Assembly: GCA_963816925.1 (NCBI GenBank)
Contig: CAWFMY010000009.1
Location: 248,001 to 312,000, forward strand
DNA from: CAIWHR01 sp963816925
Lineage (GTDB): Bacteria > Pseudomonadota > Gammaproteobacteria > Burkholderiales > Casimicrobiaceae
Reading direction: 5' to 3'
Length of the DNA: 64,000 nt
Shown one piece after another: positions 56,819 through 64,000 of the stretch. Numbering within the stretch: the first letter of the stretch is position 1; every line of letters starts with the position of its first letter. The position numbers were made by a program, and so were the translations under genes. The notes under the pieces were generated by a model, which worked only from the letters and a program-made list of their open reading frames with translations, did no database searches and had not been told where the DNA came from.

Positions 56819-56911
56819 CTTAGGCGTCGCCAACTCGACCCGGCGAGGGCATGATCGGTCGCGCCGTTTTGTTGCATACTTCCGGCGATTCACATCCCGC
56901 TCCCCGCGTTC

Positions 56912-57899
56912 ATGCCCGCCACCGACGCCACCCGGTCCTCCTCCTCCGACGCTTCGCTGTTCCCCGAGATCGATCCGTATGCCGCCGGGTCGCATCGCGC
57001 TGGACGCGACGCACACGATGCACTGGGAGACGTGCGGCAATCCCGACGGCGTGCCGCTCGTGTTCCTGCACGGCGGTCCGGGTGGCGGCTGCCTGCCGCA
57101 CCATCGCCGCTTCTACGATCCCGCGTTCTGGAACATCGCCCTTTACGACCAGCGCGGCGCCGGGCGCTCGACGCCGGCGGCAGAACTCGCGGGCAACACC
57201 ACACAAAATCTGATTGCGGACCTGGAGCGCCTGCGCGCCGAACTCCACGTCGAACGTTGGCTCGTCTTCGGCGGCTCGTGGGGATCGACACTTGCGCTGG
57301 CTTACGCGCAGGCCCACCCGGACCGCGTGCTGGGGCTCGTGCTGCGCGGCATCTTCCTGGCCACGGCCGCCGAAATCGACTGGTTCATGCACGGCATGCG
57401 CAACGTCTTCCCCGAGGCGTGGCGCACGTTCGCCGAAGCGCTGCCGCCTTCCGAGCGCGGTGACCTGCTCGGAAATTACCATCGGCGGCTCACCGATCCC
57501 GATCCGGCAATCCACGTTCCCGCCGCCCACGCGTGGGACCGGTACGAAGGCGCGTGCACGACGTTGCTGCCGGCGCCGGATCCGCTGACCCGGATCGACG
57601 GCGATACGGCCGCGCTGGCCATCGCGCGCATCGAGGCACACTACTTCGTCAATCGCGGATTTCTGGCGCCGAACCAGTTGCTGGACGGTGTGGCGAAAAT
57701 CCGGCACGTTCCCTGCACGATCGTGCAGGGCCGCTACGACATCGTCTGCCCGCCGGTCACCGCCGACGCGCTCGCGCGCGCCTGGCCGGAAGCCGAACTC
57801 GTCGTCGTCCCCGATGCCGGGCATTCGGTGCGCGAGCCGGGGATCACCCGCGAGCTCGTCGCGGCAGTGAAAAGGATGCAGAGGAGCTCCGCTCGATAG
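56912..57899 (+). CDS. pip: Proline iminopeptidase (one frameshift near the N-terminus)
   Basis: Alpha/beta-hydrolase peptidase S33 that removes N-terminal proline. It begins MPATDATRSSSSDASLFPEI and shifts once near 56983 (one extra G in GCCGGGTCGC) before RIALDATHTMHWETCGNPDG. The catalytic machinery is HGGPGGGCLPHH (oxyanion), GGSWGSTLALAYAQAHP (nucleophile Ser), GRYDIVCP (Asp) and DAGHSVREPG (His). About 328 residues, the usual size. The C-terminal MQRSSAR differs little from homologues. No signal peptide, so cytoplasmic. Confidence 0.92.
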
Positions 57900-57961
57900 T
57901 TGACAAAGTCAAGCATCAGGTTGACGATGGCAACCGGTTGGGACGAGGTCGGGGGCTTCGA

Positions 57962-58954
57962 GTGCCGGACACGGCCGATGGGGCGGCAGGCGAGGCGGCG
58001 AACGCGGTCGCGCTGGAACGCGTCGCCGCGGTGCGTCAATTCAATCGCTTCTATACGCGGCGCATCGGCGTGCTCGAGGAAGGGCTGCTGGCGAGCCCGT
58101 TCTCGCTCGCCGAAGCGCGCGTCCTCTACGAACTCGCGCACCGCGACCTGCTGTCGGCGAGCGACCTCGCCGCCGACTTGAGCCTGGACGAAGGCTATCT
58201 CTCCCGGATTCTGCAGCGATTTGCGCGGCGCGGCTTGGTCGCGCGCAAGCGTAGCGCCTCCGACGGCCGCGTACGGCCGCTGGCGCTGACCGCGAAGGGT
58301 CGCGCGGCGTTCGCGCCGCTCGACCAGCGTTCGCAACGCGAGGTTGCCACGCTGCTCCGCGCGCTTCCCGACGCTCCGCAGAGGCGATTGATCGATTCGA
58401 TGCGGACGATCGAGTCGCTGCTCGCCGACAAGGCGGCGGCGCCGGGAACTTGCCTATTGCGCGGCCACCGACCGGGCGACATGGGCTGGGTGATCGAGCG
58501 CCACGGCGCGCTGTACGCGCAGGAGTACGGATGGGACGAGCGATTCGAGGCGCTGGTGGCCGGGATCGCCGCGCAATTCATCCGCGATTTCGACCCGCAG
58601 TGCGAGCGCTGCTGGATCGCCGAATACCGCGGTGAGCGTGCCGGGTCCGTGTTCCTCGTGCGCAAGTCCGCGACCGTCGCCAAGCTGCGTCTGCTGCTCG
58701 TCGATCCGGCGGCGCGTGGAATCGGGCTGGGGCGGCAACTCGTCGACGAATGCCTGGCCTTTGCGCGCAGCCGCGGCTACCGCAAGGTGACGCTGTGGAC
58801 GCAGGACAACCTGCAGGCGGCCCGACACATCTACCGCACAGCGGGCTTTCGCTGCATAGCGCGGGAAAGGCACACAAGCTTCGGCCGCTCGCTGGTGGGC
58901 GAGACGTGGGAACTCGAGTTGCTGTGCGCCGGACGAAAGCCCGCCAGCCGGTAA
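57962..58954 (+). CDS. MarR-type regulator fused to a GNAT acetyltransferase
   Basis: About 330 residues read from GTG at 57962, with a G-rich ribosome site upstream. Residues 20-150 are a MarR winged helix (VRQFNRFYTRRIGVLEEGLL, SASDLAADLSLDEGYLSRIL, RKRSASDGRVRPLALTAKG). From about 170 to 320 is a GNAT domain (GDMGWVIERHGALYAQEYGW, the acetyl-CoA loop DPAARGIGLGRQLVDECL, and TLWTQDNLQAARHIYRTAGF). This two-domain architecture is known among bacterial regulators; target is unknown. The frame is open far upstream inside the peptidase gene, which I treat as shadow. Confidence 0.87.
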   Translation: MPDTADGAAGEAANAVALERVAAVRQFNRFYTRRIGVLEEGLLASPFSLAEARVLYELAHRDLLSASDLAADLSLDEGYLSRILQRFARRGLVARKRSASDGRVRPLALTAKGRAAFAPLDQRSQREVATLLRALPDAPQRRLIDSMRTIESLLADKAAAPGTCLLRGHRPGDMGWVIERHGALYAQEYGWDERFEALVAGIAAQFIRDFDPQCERCWIAEYRGERAGSVFLVRKSATVAKLRLLLVDPAARGIGLGRQLVDECLAFARSRGYRKVTLWTQDNLQAARHIYRTAGFRCIARERHTSFGRSLVGETWELELLCAGRKPASR

Positions 58955-58981
58955 GCGCCGGCGATCGTCTTTTTAACGGTT

Positions 58982-59560
58982 CTATTCCCTGGCGGCTTCG
59001 ACCGGGATCGTGATCCTGACCTCGTCGCTTGCGATCATCGGAATCCCCCACTTCATGCCGAAGTCGGAGCGCTTGATCGTCGTGGTCGCCTCCGCAGCGC
59101 ACATCGGTCTCTTGCTGAACGGATTTGGCCCGCAGTTGAATCCGGTCACTTTCAACGCAACGGGTCGGGTGATGCCCAGAAGCGTGAAGTCGCCATTCGC
59201 GCCGACGACGTTGTCTCCGTCGAAGATCAAGTCCGTGGACGTGAACGTCATCGCCGGAAACTTCTCGACATTGAACAAATTCTCGCCTTTGAGACGGGGA
59301 ACCAGCGCCGCCACGGTCGTCGTCACCGACGCCGTCGCGATGGAAACGTCGATCGAGCCCTTCTTCGCCGCCCGGTCAAGCATTACCTTGCCGGTCGCGC
59401 CGGAAAATGAACCCCGCTGCTGCGAGAAGCCCATGTGCGTGACCTCGTAGGTCGGGATCGTGTGGTTGGGGTCCAGAACGTAGGTCTCCTGCGCAAACAC
59501 CGGTGTCATTGCGACGGCGGCGATGAGCGCAGTCGCGGCCAGGATGTAGCGAAATGGCAT
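58982..59560 (-). CDS. YceI-family periplasmic protein 1
   Basis: Lipocalin-like isoprenoid-binding protein of 192 residues with signal peptide (MPFRYILAATALIAAVAMTP, cleavage near VFAQE). Mature features are YVLDPNHTIPTYEVTHMGFS, GSFSGATGKVMLDRAAKKG, FPAMTFTSTDLIFDGDNVVG, GDFTLLGITRPVAL and KRSDFGMKWGIPMIASDEV, matching YceI. The start has AAGGAGAAGG upstream. It is the last of a three-gene unit with a second YceI protein and a cytochrome b561, a grouping that suggests a role around quinone or isoprenoid redox chemistry. Confidence 0.9.
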   Translation of the reverse strand: MPFRYILAATALIAAVAMTPVFAQETYVLDPNHTIPTYEVTHMGFSQQRGSFSGATGKVMLDRAAKKGSIDVSIATASVTTTVAALVPRLKGENLFNVEKFPAMTFTSTDLIFDGDNVVGANGDFTLLGITRPVALKVTGFNCGPNPFSKRPMCAAEATTTIKRSDFGMKWGIPMIASDEVRITIPVEAARE

Positions 59561-59613
59561 GGCCTTCTCCTTGGGTAACGCGGTCGGGGTTTCCTTGTGG
59601 ATTCCGGCAGGGT

Positions 59614-60177
59614 TCAGCCGGCACGCGGGAGCACCATGCGTACGCGCACGAGCACGTCGTCGGCCACGACGGACGGATCCGCCCATTGGCCTTCACCGAT
59701 CCTGAAATCGAGGCGCTTGATCGTGAACTCGCCGGCCGCCACCGAATTGCCGGCGGCGTCCTTCTTCACTTCGATCGGGATTGCGACGTCGCGGACCGTG
59801 CCCTTCAAAGTGAGCCGGCCGTCGACCTCGTATTTCTCGCCGCCTAAGTCCTTCATCGCGGTGGACTCGAATTTCGCGACGGGGAACCTTGCCGTGTCGA
59901 ACCAGCGCGGACGGCCGACCTCCGTCTCGGATTCCTCGCTGGCCAAATCGATGCTGGCAAGGTCGACTTCGAACTCGGCCTTCGAATGCCCGAGGTCCTT
60001 CGGGCGGAAATCGACATTGGCCTTCCATTTGCGGAACCGGCCCTCGACATTGACGCCCATCTGCTTGGAGATGAAACGGATCTCGCTCTTGTCGATGAGC
60101 ACGCTTTGCGCGCTGGCGCTGGACGAAGCCAAGAGCAGCATCGCCAGCGAGGGAACGAACGGACGAAAAAGACGCAT
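59614..60177 (-). CDS. YceI-family periplasmic protein 2
   Basis: 187 residues with signal peptide (MRLFRPFVPSLAMLLLASSS, cleavage near ASAQ). It continues SVLIDKSEIRFISKQMGVNV, EGRFRKWKANVDFRPKDLGH, RPRWFDTARFPVAKFESTAM and KYEVDGRLTLKGTVRDVAIP, a divergent member of the same YceI family. It lies 53 bases upstream of YceI 1 on the same strand and 38 bases after the cytochrome b561 gene. Two unlike paralogues side by side may bind different prenylated ligands. Confidence 0.9.
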   Translation of the reverse strand: MRLFRPFVPSLAMLLLASSSASAQSVLIDKSEIRFISKQMGVNVEGRFRKWKANVDFRPKDLGHSKAEFEVDLASIDLASEESETEVGRPRWFDTARFPVAKFESTAMKDLGGEKYEVDGRLTLKGTVRDVAIPIEVKKDAAGNSVAAGEFTIKRLDFRIGEGQWADPSVVADDVLVRVRMVLPRAG

Positions 60178-60215
60178 GGATCGGGTCCTGGGAGTTTGAG
60201 GGGCGGCTTGAAGGG

Positions 60216-60767
60216 TCAGCGGCCGGGGAGCATGCGGGCCATGACGCCGTCGCGGTCGACAAAATGGTGCCACAGCGCCGCGCACGCATGCATTGTGACC
60301 ACGGCGGCCAGCGTGAAGTTCAGCGTCTTGTGGACCAGCAGGAGGACTTTGGCCATTTCCCTGTCCTTGGGGATCAAGTTGGGCAGCGGAATGAGGCCGA
60401 GATAGACGACGGAGACACCCGTCGCCGAACTGTAGACCCACCCGGAAATGGGGATAACGAGCATCAGCAAGTAAAGGAAGGCCTGCGTCGCGCGCGCGGC
60501 CCGCTTCTGCCAGGCCGGCATGGTCGCCAGCAGCGGCGGGTAGGGATGCGCCGCCCGCCACGCAAGGCGCAGCGCCGCCAGCAGGAAGATCGTGATGCCG
60601 ATCCACTTGTGCACTGCATAGAGCTGAAACTTGGCCGGCGAGAATTCGAGGCCGACCATGGAAAGCCCGAGGGTGAAACCGCAAACAATCAGCACGGCCG
60701 ACACCCAGTGCAGCACGATTGCCGTGCGCGTGTAGCGCGATGCAGGCGTGGCGCTCGAGCGCGTCAT
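60216..60767 (-). CDS. Cytochrome b561
   Basis: Inner-membrane dihaem b-type cytochrome of 183 residues starting MTRSSATPASRYTRTAIVLH. Four hydrophobic helices carry the axial His residues: IVLHWVSAVLIVCGFTLG, LYAVHKWIGITIFLLAALRL, and LLLVHKTLNFTLAAVVTMHACAA. A quinol-oxidising, electron-transfer role is expected. First gene of the b561-YceI-YceI unit, divergent from the patatin autotransporter. Confidence 0.92.
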   Translation of the reverse strand: MTRSSATPASRYTRTAIVLHWVSAVLIVCGFTLGLSMVGLEFSPAKFQLYAVHKWIGITIFLLAALRLAWRAAHPYPPLLATMPAWQKRAARATQAFLYLLMLVIPISGWVYSSATGVSVVYLGLIPLPNLIPKDREMAKVLLLVHKTLNFTLAAVVTMHACAALWHHFVDRDGVMARMLPGR

Positions 60768-60880
60768 TTCAATGTCACTGCCGGGAACGACGCGCCGCTA
60801 TAATCGCCACGATTGTCTGCCTTGACCTTTCACGCCCACTGCACTTCTTCCGCCAGCGCCTTCGCGACACCGGACGCCCA

Positions 60881-63178
60881 ATGCACCGCGCCTTCGCGAA
60901 CAGCGCAATGCCCGACTTTGTTCCTGTCGCGCGGGCGCTGGCAGCCGTCATGCTGGCCGTGGCCATCGCGTTGCCGGTCCGCGCACAGGCGCCGCAGCAG
61001 CCTGCGGACGCGCAGGCCGCGAGCGCCAAGCCGCGCCCGAAAATCGGGCTCGTCCTCTCTGGCGGCGGCGCGCGCGGCATCACCCACATCGGCGTGCTGA
61101 AGGTGATGGAGCAGTTGCGCGTCCCGGTCGACTACATCGCGGCGACGTCGATGGGCGCAATCGTCGGCGGTCTGTACGCGAGCGGCATGTCGCCGGCCGA
61201 GATGGAGCGGCAGATCACGACGGTGAGCTGGCCCACGCTCTTGTCGGATTCGCCGCCGCGGCGCGACGTCGGATTTCGCACGAAGGAAGAGGATGCGAAG
61301 TTCCCGCTGGCGTTCGAGATCGGCATTCGCGACTGGCAATTCCGGGCCTTCAAAGGCGCGCTGTCCGGCAGCAACCTCGAGAACTTCCTGCATGAGCTGA
61401 CACGCAGCGTCGACAACGTGCCGACATTCGACCAGCTTCCCATTCCCTTCCGCGCGATCGCCACCGACATGGTCACGGGCCGGGAGGTCATCTTCGACCG
61501 CGGGCCGATCTACCGCGCGATGCGCGCCAGCATGTCGGTGCCGGGGATGTTCACTCCCGCGGAAATCGACGGCCGCGTGCTGGGCGACGGCGGTCTCGTC
61601 GACAACCTGCCGGTCGACGTCGTGCGCGCCATGGGGGCGGACATCGTCATCGCCGTCAACATCGGCACGCCGCTCATGTCCAAGGACCAGCTGTCGTCGA
61701 TGGTCGGCTACACGGCGCAGATGATCAACATCCTGACCGAGCAGAACGTACGCGCGCAGCGCGCGTCGCTGCGGCCGGGCGACATCCTGATCGAGCCCGA
61801 CCTGGGCGACCTGACGTTCGTCGACTTCACGAGCGGGCCGAAGTTCATCGCGCTGGGCGAGAAGGCGGCCGAAGGCATGCGCGAGAAGCTCGCCGCAGTG
61901 TCCGAATCGGAGACGGAATACATCGCGTTCCAGGCGAGCCTGCTCGTCCCCGTCGAGAATATTCCCCACACGCTCGAGTTCATCAAGTTCGAGGGCACGC
62001 ATTTCGCCAACCCGCAGGTGCTCGAGGACCAGATGCAGACGAAGGTGGGTGAGCCCTTCCACATCGACGTGCTGGAGAAGGACCTTTCCCGATTGTACGG
62101 GCGCGGCGACTTCGAGCAGATCGACTACCGGCTCGTGCAGGACGCGCATCAGCAGGGTCTCGATCATCGACGTCGACGGAAAAATCATGGGGGCCGAATT
62201 ACCTGCGGTTCGGATTGTCGCTCAATACCGACTTGCAGGGCGACACGGCCTTCGACGTTCTGGTCGGCGCACAAGCGGACTGGATCAACAGCCTGGGCGC
62301 GGAATGGATCAACGAGGTGGCGCTCGGGCACCGTGAACCGTTACGGCACCGAGTTCTACCAGCCGCTCAGCGTCGGCAACTACGTGTTCGCATCCGCGTA
62401 CGGGCTAATCCAGCGCGGGCCGGAGTACGTATTCGAGGGCGACCAGCGGCTCGCCGAATACGAGCGTGCTCACCGAGACCGCGGGTGTCGACCTCGGGCA
62501 GCCGCTTTCGACGGTCGGCGAGATCCGCTGGGCTACCTGTGGACGCACCAACGCGGCAACCCGACCATCGCCGTGCCCGGATTTCCCGCAGCGGTGTCCA
62601 CGGAATCGGGCGCACGACTGCTGGCCCGCTGGGACAGCCTGGACAATCCGTTTTTCCCGCGCAGGGGATTGAAAGTCGTCGGTGAATTGTTCTGTCGGCA
62701 GCAACCACCAGAGCGCGGAAGGCATCGCCGACTACACGAGCACGGGGCAGCGCGGCGAGATCTATGCGAACGCCGGACTTCCCATCACGCCGACGGATTT
62801 TCTCAACGTCACCGTGCGCGGCGGTGCGATTCACAACGAGCGGACCGACATCGTCAACAACTTTGACACTCGGCGGCTTTCTCAACCTGTCCGGCCTGCA
62901 GATCGACCAGCTCAACGGCGACTATATCGGCTTCGGCCGCCTCGTCTACTATCACCGGATGGGACGGCTCCCGCTGATCGGCCGCGCCTGGTACCTGGGC
63001 GGCTCGCTCGAAACCGGCAACGTCTGGCAGCGCGCAAGGACGATTTCCGCAGCGACCTGCGCACGGCCGGCAGCCTTTTCTTCGCGGCGGACACGTATCT
63101 CGGCCCTTTCTACTGCGGCGTGGGGCCACACGAGCACCGGCCAATCGAGCTTGGTACATCTTCCTGGGCAAACCGTGA
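60881..63178 (+). CDS. PlpD-like patatin autotransporter: patatin, POTRA and outer-membrane barrel (several frameshifts)
   Basis: Signal peptide (from MPDFVPVARALAAVMLAVAI), then a patatin domain: KIGLVLSGGGARGITHIGVL (oxyanion loop), AATSMGAIVGGLYASGMSP (nucleophile Ser), GDGGLVDNLPVDVVRAMGAD (catalytic Asp). From about residue 370 a POTRA-like segment (IEFIKFEGTHF-type, AHPQVLEDQMQTKVGEPFHI) leads into an Omp85-type 16-strand barrel. At least six single-base shifts break the barrel between 62150 and 63160 (pieces FGLSLNTDLQGDTAFDVLVG, GTEFYQPLSVGNYVFASAYG, GFLNLSGLQIDQLNGDYIGF, RAWYLGGSLETGNVW). With corrections it ends near SSWYIFLGKP at 63176-63178, about 760 residues, matching type Vd secreted phospholipases. 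Confidence 0.85.
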
Positions 63179-64000
63179 CGAAAAAGCAGTCGTTGCCGAC
63201 GCCAATCGCGACTGGCTGCAACGCAGCCACGCCGCCGTCTGGCATCCGTGCACGCAGATGAAAGTGCACGAGGCGCTGCCGCTCGTGCCGATCGCGCGCG
63301 GCGAAGGCGCGTGGCTGTACGATTTCAACGGCCGCCGCTATCTCGATGCGGTGAGTTCGTGGTGGGTCAATCTCTTCGGCCACGCCAATCCGCGCATCAA
63401 CGCGGCGCTGACCGCGCAACTTGGGCGAACTCGAACACGTGATGCTCGCCGGCTTCACCCACCGGCCGGTGGTCGAGCTGTCCGAACAACTCGCCGCGCT
63501 GGCGCCTGCCGGCCTGGGCCACGCGTTTTACGGATCCGACGGCGCGTCCGCGGTCGAGATCGCGCTCAAGATGAGCTTCCACTATTGGCGCAACCAGGGC
63601 CGGCCGACAAGCGCGACTTCGTGAGCCTCGCGGGCAGCTACCACGGCGAGACGCTCGGGGCGCTGGCGGTCACCGACGTCCCGCTCTTTCGCGACGCTAC
63701 GCGCCGCTGCTGCGTCGACGCAACGCACCGTACCGTGCCCCGATGCCGCGCCGGCAGCCTCGATCGGCCGCAGGCTGCCGCGGCAGCGCTCGACGCGCAT
63801 CTTGCAGCAGCACCACGCGACGCATCGCCGCGCTGATCGTCGAGCCGCTGGTCCAGGGCGCCGCCGGCATGACGATGTACGACGCCGCCTACCTCGCGCC
63901 GCGCCCGCGAACTTTGCACCCGCTACGACGTGCACCTCATCGCCGACGAGATCATGACGGGCTTCGGCCGCACCGGAACGATGTTCGCGTGGGAGCAGGC
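63175..64000 (+). CDS. bioA: Adenosylmethionine-8-amino-7-oxononanoate aminotransferase, partial (frameshifts)
   Basis: PLP-dependent aminotransferase of biotin synthesis, running off the right edge. Visible pieces are DWLQRSHAAVWHPCTQMKVH, GAWLYDFNGRRYLDAVSSWW (the Trp-rich BioA signature), VNLFGHANPRINAALTAQL, ELEHVMLAGFTHRPVVELSE, HAFYGSDGASAVEIALKMS and, after further shifts, SLAGSYHGETLGALAVTDVP, AALIVEPLVQGAAGM and HLIADEIMTGFGRTG. Shifts occur near 63420, 63602 and several times between 63690 and 63910. The start is uncertain; a GTG at 63175 overlapping the previous stop would fit the overlap style of this genome but needs one missing base to join the body. Confidence 0.85.

Overview
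The window is high-GC DNA (roughly two thirds G+C by eye) from a betaproteobacterium, most likely of Burkholderiales type. Pointers are an EarP/EF-P pair with the rhamnosylatable Arg32, a PuuD-type urate hydroxylase next to three-gene xanthine dehydrogenase, a TupABC tungstate transporter, and dense head-to-tail operons with ATGA/GTGA overlaps. The species cannot be named from the sequence alone.

Region 1 (1-22.3 kb) is a purine-catabolism supercluster. A leftward operon runs hiuH, xdhA, xdhB, xdhC, a BMP-type nucleoside/purine ABC transporter (ATPase, permeases, binding protein), puuD and guaD. A GntR/FCD regulator diverges from it, followed rightward by puuE (allantoinase), uraD, gcl, hyi, glxR, glycerate kinase, an allantoate-amidohydrolase-like enzyme and an M20 peptidase. 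Together they would import purines or nucleosides, convert guanine and xanthine through urate, 5-hydroxyisourate and OHCU to allantoin and allantoate, and channel glyoxylate through tartronate semialdehyde to glycerate phosphate. The regulator gap holds inverted near-identical 13-bp boxes that look like its operators.

Region 2 (22.4-33.2 kb) holds a SYLF-domain protein, a patatin lipoprotein, a DNA alkylation-repair operon (ada-alkA fusion, ogt, EamA exporter), two tandem secreted beta-helix proteins, a FrnE-like DsbA protein, and earP-efp. Region 3 (33.2-42.5 kb) has a secreted Trp-rich protein, an ars operon (arsR-arsI-arsC-acr3), and a tungstate/molybdate locus: a ModE-like regulator divergent from tupBCA, then a Mop protein and a sulfite-oxidase-fold protein, and then dgkA. 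Region 4 (42.5-46.8 kb) mixes a flavin monooxygenase, an atypical tyrosine-phosphatase-like protein, a stand-alone cNMP-binding protein and a small NapB-like dihaem cytochrome.

Region 5 (46.9-50.6 kb) is visibly less GC-rich and looks accessory: a truncated IS30 element abutting a PRC-barrel gene, a third beta-helix paralogue, and two tRNA/tmRNA-like CCA ends each followed by a terminator. Region 6 (50.8-64 kb) has a class III cyclase-TPR protein, a Weimberg-like pair (aldehyde dehydrogenase plus FAH-family dehydratase) beside a hydratase, a proline iminopeptidase, a MarR-GNAT protein, a YceI-YceI-cytochrome b561 operon, a PlpD-like patatin autotransporter and the start of bioA.

Many otherwise canonical genes are broken by single-base frameshifts, almost all readable as one extra base. 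I treat these as probable sequencing insertions and annotate the genes across them. Coordinates of such genes span all pieces.
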